A DNA stretch of 26,062 nucleotides from JBHEMK01 sp046262635 (GCA_046262635.1 JBHEMK010000093.1:1-26062), one strand, 5' to 3'; positions 14,423-22,068 are shown, numbered from the stretch's first letter. Translations and numbers: made by a program. The notes: generated from the sequence alone by a model not told the origin.

Positions 14423-15502
14423 CTACTTCTTGCAGAGCTTCGCGTACGTTCCGCTGCACACGTCGCTTCGCTTGAGATACCCGTCCTTGATCGGGAAGCT
14501 CCAGTTCTTCTTCGTGATCGCAACGGGAGTCGCGAGCACGGAGGGAACTTTGCGGATTCCGTCGCTGACCTTGCCGTTGATGCCGGTCGCCGCACCACCC
14601 TTGAGCAGCGAGATTGCGAGCTTCGCGGCCGCGTTGGCCTCGACACGGACGGCCTTGTAGACGGTCATGCACTGCCAGCCGGCCAGGATGTTCTGGATCC
14701 CCTGGGCGGTGGCGTCCTGCCCGGTGACCGGGATCGGCTTGAGGTGCCGGGCCTTCAGCGCCGAGACCACCGCGTTGCCGAGCCCGTCATTCGCGGCGTC
14801 GACGCCGTTGATCTTGCTGCCGGTCTGCTGGAGCATCTGCTCGAAGATCGTCAGCGCCTTCTGGTTGTCCCACTTCGGGACGGACTGATCGGGCCCCTTC
14901 TTGAACGTGCCCGACTTGTACAGCGGCTTCAGGATCGAGTCGTAGCCCTGCTTGAAGAGCGTTGCGTTGTTGTCGGTCGGCGAGCCGTTCAGCTCGGCGA
15001 TGAGGGGATGCTTGGAGTACTGGCCGCTCGCCTTGAGGCACTTGACGAGACCCTGGCCCTGCAGCTTTCCGACCCGCACGTTGTCGAAGGACACGTAGTA
15101 CGAGGCGGCGCCCTTCAACGTCAGGCGGTCATAGTCGATCACCTTGACGCCCCTGGACTTGGCGTTCTTCTCGATCGCCGCGCCGGAGCCCGAGTCGAGG
15201 TTGACGAGCAGCATCACCTTGGCGCCATTCGTGATCGCCTGTTCGGCCTGGGTCTGCTGCGTCGTTGCACTTCCCTGCGCGTTGACGATGTTGTAGGTCA
15301 GTCCGGCCTTCTTGAATGCAGCCGCGAGGAACGGCCGGTCAGCCGTCTCCCAGCGCACGGAGGACTGGGTGTCGGGCAGGAGCACCGCAACCTCGGCATT
15401 CGCCGACGTCGAGCCTTTGCTCGACGTGGAGGCCGCGGCGACTGCCGTGAGCACCGCCACAGCCACGATCAGCCCCGTCAGGGCCGCGATCCGAAACTTC
15501 AT
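14423..15502 (-). CDS. Sugar ABC transporter substrate-binding protein, XylF type
   Basis: A 359-residue periplasmic-binding-protein-like type I protein. A Sec signal peptide (MKFRIAALTGLIVAVAVL, then TAVAAAS) fills the first 28 residues or so. VAVLLPDTQSSVRWETADRPFL follows, as in D-xylose-binding XylF, with VMLLVNLDSGSGAAIEKNAKSRG, VKVIDYDRL, YYVSFDNVRVGKLQG and DAANDGLGNAVVSAL, all XylF-like hinge and ligand-loop segments. There is no lipobox cysteine, which is odd for a Gram-positive binding protein. Four cysteines in the second half could form disulfides. ATG 15502 has a clear ribosome site (AAGGGAG, seven bases upstream). It is the first gene of the operon, preceded by a promoter at 15537-15565. 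Confidence 0.92.
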   Translation of the reverse strand: MKFRIAALTGLIVAVAVLTAVAAASTSSKGSTSANAEVAVLLPDTQSSVRWETADRPFLAAAFKKAGLTYNIVNAQGSATTQQTQAEQAITNGAKVMLLVNLDSGSGAAIEKNAKSRGVKVIDYDRLTLKGAASYYVSFDNVRVGKLQGQGLVKCLKASGQYSKHPLIAELNGSPTDNNATLFKQGYDSILKPLYKSGTFKKGPDQSVPKWDNQKALTIFEQMLQQTGSKINGVDAANDGLGNAVVSALKARHLKPIPVTGQDATAQGIQNILAGWQCMTVYKAVRVEANAAAKLAISLLKGGAATGINGKVSDGIRKVPSVLATPVAITKKNWSFPIKDGYLKRSDVCSGTYAKLCKK

Positions 15503-15536
15503 CCGTTTCTCCCTTGCTGTCTGGACATGGGCAACA

Positions 15537-15565
15537 ACGGTACCGCTGCTTCCGCACAACCACAA
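15537..15565 (-). promoter_or_regulatory. Sigma-70-like promoter of the sugar operon
   Basis: On the minus strand TTGTGG (15565-15560) and TACCGT (15542-15537) are separated by exactly 17 bases. Transcription would start near 15530, giving a leader of about 28 bases that includes the AAGGGAG ribosome site. It lies between the divergent binding-protein and GlcG-like genes. I saw no obvious operator palindrome. Confidence 0.55.
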
Positions 15566-15571
15566 CAGGGC

Positions 15572-15577
15572 TACAGT
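15572..15577 (+). promoter_or_regulatory. -10 box for a leaderless GlcG-like transcript
   Basis: TACAGT ends nine bases before ATG 15587, the same arrangement as TAGCAT before the aminopeptidase gene. There is no Shine-Dalgarno sequence before this ATG, which fits a leaderless mRNA. It lies only seven bases from the -35 box of the divergent sugar-operon promoter, so the two polymerases would compete. Confidence 0.4.
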
Positions 15578-15586
15578 GACCGCCGC

Positions 15587-15988
15587 ATGCAGCTCGAGCA
15601 GGCACTGGCGATCATCCGCACCGTTCTGGACCGGGCGCCGGGGCCGGTCTCCGTCTACGTGGCCGACGATCACGGGGAGCTCGTTGCTGCGGCGACGATG
15701 GACGGCGCCGCCCCGGACACGCGCCTGAACGCCCGGCGGAAGGCCTACACCGCGGCGCGCAGCGACGCGACGACGACGGGTGCGCTGGCCGAGAGGGTCC
15801 GCGACAACCCGGCCGAGCTCGCGAGCTTCGATCCGCTCTTCACCTTCTTTCGGGGCGGCGTCGCGGCCTTCGCAGGAGAGCGCCGCGTCGGCGGCGTCGG
15901 CGTCAGCGGCCTCGACGGCGAGCAGGACGAGGACCTCGCGCAGACGGCGCTCGTCGAAGCGGGGCTGAGATCCGCCGGCTCCTCGTAG
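15587..15988 (+). CDS. GlcG/HbpS-like (DUF336) protein
   Basis: A 133-residue protein of the GlcG/HbpS (DUF336) family. It starts MQLEQALAIIRTVLDRAPG, then has VSVYVADDHGELVAAATMDGA, RLNARRKAYTAARSDATT (the conserved K-A-Y-T-A segment) and VGGVGVSGLDGEQDEDLAQTAL. The best-known member, HbpS of Streptomyces, binds heme outside the cell, but there is no signal peptide here and the function of most homologues is unknown. The gene runs 19 bases into the following carboxylase gene, so the two are likely co-expressed. ATG 15587 is preferred because upstream sequence belongs to the divergent sugar-operon promoter. Confidence 0.82.
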   Translation: MQLEQALAIIRTVLDRAPGPVSVYVADDHGELVAAATMDGAAPDTRLNARRKAYTAARSDATTTGALAERVRDNPAELASFDPLFTFFRGGVAAFAGERRVGGVGVSGLDGEQDEDLAQTALVEAGLRSAGSS

Positions 15989-17583
15989 CCAACCGCGGCG
16001 AGATCGCACTGCGGGTCTTCCGCGCCTGCCGGGAGCTCGCGGTCGGGACGGTCGCCGTGGTCGCGCCGGACGACCGGGGCTCACTGCACGCACGCTCGGC
16101 CGACGAGACCGTCGAGATCCGCTCCTACCTCGACGGCGCCGAGCACGTCCGGGCCGCCGAGCAGAGCGGTGCGGACGCCGTCCATCCCGGCTACGGCTTT
16201 CTCGCTGAGAGCGCCGAGTTCGCCGAGGCGGTGCTCGCCGCCGGACTCACCTGGATCGGGCCGCCTCCCGCCGCGCTCCGGGCAGGCGGCGACAAGCTCG
16301 CAGCGAAGGAGGCCGCACGCGCCGCCGGTGTGCCGGTGCTGGCGGCCGGCGGGCCGGAGGAGCTTGGCTTCCCGCTGCTCGTCAAGGCCGCGGCGGGCGG
16401 AGGCGGGCGCGGGATGCGCGTCGTCCGCGCCGCCGGTGACCTGGAGGAGGCCCTCGCGGCGGCGCGGCGGGAGGCGCAGGCTGCGTTCGGCGACGACACC
16501 GTCTTCTGCGAGCGCTACCTCGAGCGGCCGAGGCATGTCGAGATCCAGCTCCTCGCCGACCGGCACGGAACCGTGCTGGCGCTCGGCGAGCGCGACTGCT
16601 CGATCCAGCGGCGCCACCAGAAGGTGCTGGAGGAGTCGCCGTCTCCGGCGCTCGACCCCGACCTGCGCGCACGCATGAGTGAGGCCGCGGTCGCGGTCGC
16701 GCGGGCGATCGGCTACGAGAGCGCCGGTACCGCCGAGTTCGTCCTCGAGGGCCGCGACTTCTCCTTCCTCGAGCTGAACGCGCGGATCCAGGTCGAGCAC
16801 CCGGTCACCGAGCTCGTCACGGGCGTGGACCTCGTGCAGGAGCAGCTGCGCATCGCCGGAGGCTCCCGGGTGGAGCTCCGGCCGCAGCTCCGGGGCCACG
16901 CCGTCGAGGTGCGGCTCTATGCCGAGGACCCGCGGAGTTTCCTGCCGCAGGCCGGCCGGCTCGACCGGTTGCGCCTGCCGGCGGGGGTGCGGGTCGACTC
17001 GGGGGTCGAGGAGGGCGACGAGATCGGCACGTCCTATGACCCGATGCTCGCCAAGCTGATCGCCCACGGCGAGACCCGGGCCGAGGCGCTCGACCGCCTG
17101 CGCCGCGCGCTCGACGAGACCGAGGTGGCCGGGATCGAGACGAACCTGCCCTTCTTGCGCTGGCTCGTCTCGCACCCGGAGGTCCGGGCCGGCCGTGCGA
17201 CGACCGCCTTCCTGACCGAGCATCCGCCGCTCTCCGAGCCGCCGGCGCGAGCAGCGGCCGTCGCCTGGAGCGGGGGGTGGCGCCTGAACCTGTCGACGCC
17301 CCCGCCCCTGCCGCCGCCCGACGCCGAGGCCGCACACACGCAGGCGGAGGTGGCGGCCGGGACGTCTTCGGTGCGGGCGCCGATGCCGGGGACGGTGACC
17401 AGCCTGCTCGCGGCGCCGGGTGAGCGGGTCGTCCGACGCCAGCCGCTGCTCGTGCTCGAGGCGATGAAGATGGAGACGCCGCTCCTCGCGCCGTACGAGG
17501 CCACGGTCCGCGCGATCCACGTTGCCGAGGGCGACCGGGTTGCCGGCGGGGCACTGCTAGTCGAGCTCGAGGAAGAGCGTTGA
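15970..17583 (+). CDS. Acyl-CoA carboxylase alpha subunit (biotin carboxylase plus biotin carrier domain); no canonical start
   Basis: About 537 residues. The biotin carboxylase domain starts IRRLLVANRGEIALRVFRAC. ATP-grasp motifs are KAAAGGGGRGMRVV (about 139-152), GERDCSIQRRHQKVLEESPS and FLELNARIQVEHPVTELVTG (near 266-285). A C-terminal biotinyl domain contains VLEAMKMETPLL with biotin-accepting Lys500. The alpha chain carboxylates biotin with bicarbonate and ATP for acetyl-, propionyl- or methylcrotonyl-CoA carboxylase; no carboxyltransferase beta gene is in view. At about 540 residues it is shorter than most alpha chains (580-670), mainly in the linker. The conserved N-terminus has no ATG, GTG or TTG: ATC 15970 is the apparent first codon, and the next canonical start (GTG 16057) would remove ANRGEIA. 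GAG at 15967 would need only one change to become GTG. Confidence 0.88.
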   Translation: MRRLLVANRGEIALRVFRACRELAVGTVAVVAPDDRGSLHARSADETVEIRSYLDGAEHVRAAEQSGADAVHPGYGFLAESAEFAEAVLAAGLTWIGPPPAALRAGGDKLAAKEAARAAGVPVLAAGGPEELGFPLLVKAAAGGGGRGMRVVRAAGDLEEALAAARREAQAAFGDDTVFCERYLERPRHVEIQLLADRHGTVLALGERDCSIQRRHQKVLEESPSPALDPDLRARMSEAAVAVARAIGYESAGTAEFVLEGRDFSFLELNARIQVEHPVTELVTGVDLVQEQLRIAGGSRVELRPQLRGHAVEVRLYAEDPRSFLPQAGRLDRLRLPAGVRVDSGVEEGDEIGTSYDPMLAKLIAHGETRAEALDRLRRALDETEVAGIETNLPFLRWLVSHPEVRAGRATTAFLTEHPPLSEPPARAAAVAWSGGWRLNLSTPPPLPPPDAEAAHTQAEVAAGTSSVRAPMPGTVTSLLAAPGERVVRRQPLLVLEAMKMETPLLAPYEATVRAIHVAEGDRVAGGALLVELEEER

Positions 17584-18452
17584 ACGTCGAGCGGCCGGCC
17601 GACGCCGCCACCTTTCTCGGGGGCCGCTCCTGCTCGAGCACGAGGCCCGCCACAACCTGCTGCTGGGGCTGGCGCGACGATCCGGGACCATCCGGGCGTC
17701 TACCCCGACACCGACTCTGGATCGTCCGCGACGGCGAGGTCGTCGGAGCGGCCCTGCGGACGCCGCCGCACAAGCTCGTCCTCGCCCGGCCGCGTGCCGA
17801 CCGCGCGCTCGACGCCCTTGTGGGCGCGCTCGACGACGATCTGCCCGGCGTCGTCGCGGCGGTGCCGGAGGTGGACGCCTTCGTCGAGCGTTGGGAGCGC
17901 CGCCGCCCGATCGAAGCGCGCCGCGCCTTCTCGCAGGGCGTGTTGTCGCTCGAGCGCGTCAATCCCGTGGCCCCGGCACTCGGATGCGCCCGGGAGGCGA
18001 CGCCGGCCGACCGCTCTGGCCTTCTCGGCTGGCTGGCCGCGTTCGCAATCGAGGTACTCCACGACGGGCGTCCGGAAGAGGAACAGACGGTGCAGATCGT
18101 CGACCGGCGGATCGCGGCCGCGGACGCCGGTTTCCTGCTCTGGGAGGACGGCGGGGAGGTCGTGTCGCTCGCAGGCTGGGGCGGCCCCACGCCGAACGGG
18201 ATCGGTGTCGGCCCGGTCTACACCCCGCCCGGGCTGCGCGGACGCGGGTATGCGACGGCGCTCGTCGCCGAGCTCTCGGCGCGGCTCCTCGCGGGCGGCC
18301 GGCGATTTTGCTTCCTCTACACCGACCTCGCGAATCCGATCTCGAACCGGATCTACGAGCGGATCGGCTACGTCCGTATCTGCGAGTCGGCCGAGGTCGC
18401 GTTCGACGCGAGCCGGCCGGCCGGGAACACGCCGCAAAACCGGCCGGGGTAG
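17580..18452 (+). CDS. GNAT-family N-acetyltransferase with a scrambled N-terminal segment
   Basis: A 290-residue GNAT enzyme, starting with TTG that overlaps the carboxylase stop (TTGA). The acetyl-CoA-binding motif A, GLRGRGYATALVAEL, lies near residues 218-232, followed by LYTDLANPISNRIYERIGY. An N-terminal domain of the larger GNAT type precedes it, with LWIVRDGEVVGAALRTPPHKL. Between 17619 and 17712 the frame is wrong: LLLEHEARHNLLLGLA and IRDHPGVYPDT appear in the other two frames. Three single-base losses (in the GGGGG run at 17619-17623, near 17676, and near 17711) would explain it, and together they restore the frame. The ORF therefore stays open although about 30 residues are garbled. 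Substrate is unknown. Confidence 0.8.
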   Translation: MNVERPADAATFLGGRSCSSTRPATTCCWGWRDDPGPSGRLPRHRLWIVRDGEVVGAALRTPPHKLVLARPRADRALDALVGALDDDLPGVVAAVPEVDAFVERWERRRPIEARRAFSQGVLSLERVNPVAPALGCAREATPADRSGLLGWLAAFAIEVLHDGRPEEEQTVQIVDRRIAAADAGFLLWEDGGEVVSLAGWGGPTPNGIGVGPVYTPPGLRGRGYATALVAELSARLLAGGRRFCFLYTDLANPISNRIYERIGYVRICESAEVAFDASRPAGNTPQNRPG

Positions 18453-18556
18453 TCCGGCGCGGGCCGCCGGGCGCGGCGCAATCGCCGGCTGCAGGTCGTC
18501 AAGGTGGGAGGCAGGACGAACGCTCGCTGCGATCTGCCCTTGGCGGCGCGCACCGC

Positions 18557-18576
18557 CGAGCCGCGGCACCGGCTCG
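18557..18576. terminator. Hairpin between convergent GNAT and SCP2-like genes
   Basis: CGAGCCG (18557-18563) pairs with CGGCTCG (18570-18576) around a six-base loop, in the 233-base gap 18453-18685 between convergent genes. There is no T-run. I saw no credible gene in the rest of this gap; open frames on both strands are arginine/alanine-rich and match nothing I know. Confidence 0.4.
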
Positions 18577-18685
18577 ATCCGGGCGCGGCAGCCGAAGCAG
18601 CCACAGCGGAAGTCGCGCGCAGCTGATTCGGCCGGTTGCCGCGGGCGCTCGTCCACCCGTGTGCTCGAGCCGCCAGCTTCGTCGG

Positions 18686-18994
18686 TCAGAAGAGCTTCTG
18701 GAGCTTCATCGCCGCACCCATGTCACCCTTGATCTTGAGCCTCCCCGTCATGTAGGCGCTCGTCGGGTTCTGCTCGCCGGCCACGATCTTCTGGAACGTC
18801 TCCTCGGAGGCCGAGATCGTCACGTCCGCGTCGCCGCCGGCGCCCTCGGTGACGGTGACCGCGCCCTCGTCGACGTTGACGTGCCACTGGCCCGCGCCCT
18901 CGATGTCGAACTGGTACGAGTTGGTCATGCCCGCGGTCTTCGAGACGTCCGCCTTCGTGGCCAGCGTGTCGAAGAACTCCTTCACGTCCGCCAT
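18686..18994 (-). CDS. SCP2 sterol-carrier-domain protein
   Basis: A 102-residue stand-alone SCP2 domain, the usual size of bacterial single-domain members. It starts MADVKEFFDTLATKAD. It contains YQFDIEGAGQWHVNVDEGAV, VTEGAGGDADVTISASEETFQKI, and the family's closing segment NPTSAYMTGRLKIKGDMGAAMKLQKLF. SCP2 domains form a small hydrophobic pocket that binds fatty acyl chains or other lipids, so a role in lipid or acyl-CoA handling is likely. ATG 18994 has a good ribosome site (AAAGGGGG, eight bases upstream), which decides it against longer upstream starts. It is downstream of the MFS gene on the same strand, 40 bases from its stop. Confidence 0.9.
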   Translation of the reverse strand: MADVKEFFDTLATKADVSKTAGMTNSYQFDIEGAGQWHVNVDEGAVTVTEGAGGDADVTISASEETFQKIVAGEQNPTSAYMTGRLKIKGDMGAAMKLQKLF

Positions 18995-19034
18995 CTCGCA
19001 TGCCCCCTTTGTCCGTTTGTCGCGCGAGACTATC

Positions 19035-20210
19035 TCAGGAGGTCGCAAGCTCGGGAGCAACCCGCTCGCCCGGCGTGGCCGGCAGGAAGGCACCGATCGC
19101 GGCGGCGGCGACCGGCGCGGCGGCGCAGACGAGAAGTGCTGTTCGCAGGTCGACCGCGTCCGCGACCGCGCCGAGCGCGACGGCCGCGACCCCGCCGAGG
19201 CCGAGCGCGAGCCCGATCGTGAGACCCGACGCCAGGCCGATGTGCCGCGGCAGATATTCCTGGCCCATGATGATCGAGACGCCGAAGGTGCCGACGACGC
19301 AGGCGCCGATCAGCGCGAGCGCGACGGCGCCGGGAATCCCGCCGACGAGGACGTAGACGAGGACGAGCGGGCCGGTCGCGGCCACGCTGCCGAGCAGCAC
19401 CGCCTTTCGGCCGAGGCGGTCGGCCAGCGGGCCAAGCGCCAGCGTCCCGACCCCGCCGCAGATCAGCATCAGCGCGAGCAGCCGGGCCCCGTGCGACTTC
19501 GAATGGCCGATTGAGACCTCCCAGAGCGGCACGAAGGTGACGAGGCCGAACCAGGCGACGCTGCGGAAGGCGATCACGGAGAGAAGGACGACCATCGCCC
19601 GGGGCCGGTCGACGCCCGGGCGGCCGACGTGCTGCTCGCGCGTTGGCGCGAACGTGGCGAGGTAGCGGCGGACGGCGAGGAGGGCGGCGGCGACTGCGAG
19701 CCCGGGCAGGGCGAGCAACAGGCCGCCCCGCAGCCCGAAGGCACCGACCAGCGCGGTGGTGGCGAGCGGTCCGAGGGCGTAGCCGAGGTTGCCGCCCACC
19801 GAGAACACCGACATGCCGCTCGCCCGCCTGCGGCCGCTCGCGTAGGCGGCGAACTTCGAGCCTTCGGGATGGAACGCGGCGACGCCGATGCCCGAAAGCA
19901 GGACGCAGCAGACGACGAGGCCGTAGCTCGGAGCATCCGCGGCGAGGGCGATCCCGAGGCCCGCCACTGCGGCGCCGGTCGGAAGCAGCCAGAGCGCGCC
20001 GCGCCGGTCCGACCAGAGCCCGAACAGCGGCTGGATCAGCGACGAAGAGAGCTGCGAGGCGAGCACGAGCACGGCGACGAGCGTGTAGGTCAGCCCGAAG
20101 CGATCCTTGAGGAACGGCAGGAGCGCCGGCAGTGCGCCGCCCGCGAAGTCGGTCGTCAGGTGGCCGCTCGAGAGCGCCGCCATCGCCCGCCGGTCGATCT
20201 GCACCCTCAC
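19035..20210 (-). CDS. MFS exporter of the fosmidomycin-resistance (Fsr) type
   Basis: A 391-residue major facilitator with about 12 hydrophobic segments. The N-terminus has SSGHLTTDFAGGALPALLPFLKD and QLSSSLIQPLFGLWSDR, which are characteristic of the Fsr group. SGIGVAAFHPEGSKFAA and GGNLGYALGPL follow, and the second half contains GPLADRLGRKAVLLG. Fsr-like proteins expel fosmidomycin and other small molecules by proton antiport, but natural substrates are mostly unknown. GTG 20210 is used as start; GTG 20204 is equally possible. It may share a transcript with the SCP2 gene downstream and the small gene just upstream. Confidence 0.88.
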   Translation of the reverse strand: MRVQIDRRAMAALSSGHLTTDFAGGALPALLPFLKDRFGLTYTLVAVLVLASQLSSSLIQPLFGLWSDRRGALWLLPTGAAVAGLGIALAADAPSYGLVVCCVLLSGIGVAAFHPEGSKFAAYASGRRRASGMSVFSVGGNLGYALGPLATTALVGAFGLRGGLLLALPGLAVAAALLAVRRYLATFAPTREQHVGRPGVDRPRAMVVLLSVIAFRSVAWFGLVTFVPLWEVSIGHSKSHGARLLALMLICGGVGTLALGPLADRLGRKAVLLGSVAATGPLVLVYVLVGGIPGAVALALIGACVVGTFGVSIIMGQEYLPRHIGLASGLTIGLALGLGGVAAVALGAVADAVDLRTALLVCAAAPVAAAAIGAFLPATPGERVAPELATS

Positions 20211-20233
20211 CCCCGGAGGCTAGCCGGGCCAGG

Positions 20234-20446
20234 CTAGGTTGACGGGCGGAAGCGGTCGATCAGGGCGTAGGAGAGCTCCCACTGCGCCCGGGCGATCTCG
20301 AGCCGGTTGCGTTCGAGTGACCCGGGGTCCGCCTCACCGGCGCGGATGCGCTGGCGCTCGGCGTTGAACCGGTCGATCTGCACCGACAGCTCCTCCACCG
20401 AGTGTCGGGAGCGGAAGCGCGTCATGGGCCGAAGAGCCTCGGTCAT
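20234..20446 (-). CDS. Small hypothetical protein
   Basis: A 70-residue charged protein that I do not recognise. It starts MTEALRPMTRFRSRHSVEEL and continues with SVQIDRFNAERQRIRAGE and IARAQWELSYALIDRF. It is predicted to be mainly helical, with heptad-like spacing, no signal peptide, membrane segment or cysteine. ATG 20446 is preferred over GTG 20455 because AGGTGG lies just upstream. Coding looks genuine because the composition is not the arginine/alanine-rich pattern of antisense frames and because it fits neatly between the MFS gene and the divergent aminopeptidase. It might be a small regulator or an adaptor; this is a guess. Confidence 0.6.
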   Translation of the reverse strand: MTEALRPMTRFRSRHSVEELSVQIDRFNAERQRIRAGEADPGSLERNRLEIARAQWELSYALIDRFRPST

Positions 20447-20522
20447 CCTGACCACCTGTATCGGTTCGTCTCGCCGTCAGGTTGAGCCGCTTTCGACGCC
20501 CGCAGGAAGGAAACCTTGTCGG

Positions 20523-20528
20523 TAGCAT
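20523..20528 (+). promoter_or_regulatory. -10 box for a leaderless aminopeptidase transcript
   Basis: TAGCAT ends nine bases before ATG 20538, with no Shine-Dalgarno sequence between them. This is the same spacing as TACAGT before the GlcG-like gene and close to TATGCT before the crotonase. No convincing -35 box was seen. Confidence 0.4.
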
Positions 20529-20537
20529 CGCCGCCCG

Positions 20538-22022
20538 ATGGGTGTGCCGATCCAGATCGCACTGCCGGGCCAGGCGGAGGCGGACGTGCTCGCGCTCCCG
20601 GTCGCGGATCCGGTCGAGCCGCTCGCCGGCGACGGTGCCCGCATCCTCGACGAGAAGCTCGGCGGCCGCCTCGGCCGGCTGGCCGTGTCGGGCGACCTCC
20701 GCGGCGGGGTCGGCGAGAGCCTGCTGTTGCACCTGGACGGTGAGCTCGCCGCGCCGCGCCTGCTCCTTGCGGGAGTCGGCGCGCGCGGGGAGGTCGACGC
20801 TGAGGCCCTGCGCACCGCGGCCGCTGCGGCGGCCGGCGACCTCGGCGGCGCGGTGATGTGGCTCCTTGACGACTCGCTGCCGCTCTCCCTCGCCGAGCAG
20901 GCGGCCGCGCTGATCGAGGGGACACTCCTCGGCTCCTACCGGCCCGGACGCTGGAAGACGGAGGAGAACGGGCGGCGCGAGATCGACCGCATCGTCATCG
21001 GCCACGCCGAGTCGGAGGAGCTGCGCGCCGCGGCCGGGCGCGCCGCGCTGCTGGCGGAGCGGGTGAACCGGGCACGCGACCTCGCCAATGCACCGCCGAA
21101 CGAGCTGACGCCGGAGCGGCTCGCCGAGCACGCCTCGAGCCTCGCGGGCGAGCACGAGCACCTCGGCGTCGAGGCGCTCGGGCCCGCCGAGATCGACCGG
21201 CTCGGCATGGGCGCCTTCGCGGCCGTAGCGCGCGGGAGCAGGAACGAGCCGCGCCTGATCGTCCTCCGCTACGCCCCGCCCGGGGTCTCGACCGGTGCAG
21301 TGCTCGGCCTGGTCGGCAAGGCGATTACCTTCGACTCGGGCGGGCTCTCGATCAAGCCCGCCAGAAGCATGGAGGACATGAAGGGCGACATGGCCGGCGG
21401 CGGCGCCGTAATCGAGGGGATCGGAGCGATCGCGGCGCTCGGTCTCCGGGTCCGTGCGCTCGCCGTCGTCGCCGCCTGCGAGAACGTGATCGGCAGTGAC
21501 GCCTACCGGCCCGGGGACATCCTCACGGCCGCGAACGGCAAGACGATCGAGGTCACGAACACCGATGCAGAGGGCAGGCTCGTGCTGGCCGATGCGCTCT
21601 GGTACGCCCGGCGCGAGGGCGCGACGCACCTGCTCGACATCGCCACGCTGACCGGGGCGATGGAGTCCGCCCTGGGCGACCTGTATGCCGGCCTCTTTGC
21701 GAACGACGACGAGTGGCGCGAGCGCGTGCTCGCAGCCGCCGAGCGCAGCGGCGACCATGCGTGGCCGTTCCCGCTCCATCCGCGCTACCGGCGCTACGTC
21801 GACTCGGACTTCGCGGACCTGAAGAACGCCTCCACCCTGGGCCAGGCCTCCCCCGCGCTCGCCGCCGCGTTCCTGTGCGAGTTCACAGGCGAGGGAGCGT
21901 GGGCGCACCTGGACATGTCCGGGCCAGGGTTCCTCGAGCGCTCGCGCGGCGACTCGATGCGCGTGCGGGGAGGGACGGGGTACGGCGTGCGGCTGATCGC
22001 CGAGCTCGCTGCGTCGCTGTGA
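20538..22022 (+). CDS. pepA: Leucyl aminopeptidase (M17 family)
   Basis: A 494-residue M17 cytosolic aminopeptidase, the usual length. The N-terminal domain (to about 165) is variable. The catalytic domain has NRARDLANAPPNELTPE, GKAITFDSGGLSIKP with Lys261 and Asp266 as metal ligands, MKGDMAGGGAVI with the next Asp, and the signature NTDAEGRL at 341-348 (Asp343, Glu345, Arg347). It ends with DMSGPGFLERSRG and GGTGYGVRLIAEL. It removes N-terminal residues such as leucine using two metal ions, typically as a hexamer, in protein turnover. Leucine release would fit with the acyl-CoA dehydrogenase 46 bases downstream, though that link is only positional. Confidence 0.95.
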   Translation: MGVPIQIALPGQAEADVLALPVADPVEPLAGDGARILDEKLGGRLGRLAVSGDLRGGVGESLLLHLDGELAAPRLLLAGVGARGEVDAEALRTAAAAAAGDLGGAVMWLLDDSLPLSLAEQAAALIEGTLLGSYRPGRWKTEENGRREIDRIVIGHAESEELRAAAGRAALLAERVNRARDLANAPPNELTPERLAEHASSLAGEHEHLGVEALGPAEIDRLGMGAFAAVARGSRNEPRLIVLRYAPPGVSTGAVLGLVGKAITFDSGGLSIKPARSMEDMKGDMAGGGAVIEGIGAIAALGLRVRALAVVAACENVIGSDAYRPGDILTAANGKTIEVTNTDAEGRLVLADALWYARREGATHLLDIATLTGAMESALGDLYAGLFANDDEWRERVLAAAERSGDHAWPFPLHPRYRRYVDSDFADLKNASTLGQASPALAAAFLCEFTGEGAWAHLDMSGPGFLERSRGDSMRVRGGTGYGVRLIAELAASL

Positions 22023-22068
22023 TCGAACCCGCACCGACGCCGCGCGCCGCGCTCGCCGCAGATGTGAT

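Noticed and set aside
16081..17520. 479-residue minus-strand open frame opposite the carboxylase gene
   Set aside because: It is fully antisense to a textbook biotin carboxylase and lacks any recognisable motif.
15587..17583. Possible fusion of the GlcG-like protein with the carboxylase
   Set aside because: The two are in different frames and the GlcG-like protein has its own stop at 15986-15988; a fusion would need an unseen one-base change.
18453..18656. Possible small cysteine-containing protein on the minus strand of the GNAT/SCP2 gap
   Set aside because: The frame has a few cysteines but otherwise shadow-like composition, no ribosome site and no termination before it runs into the GNAT gene.
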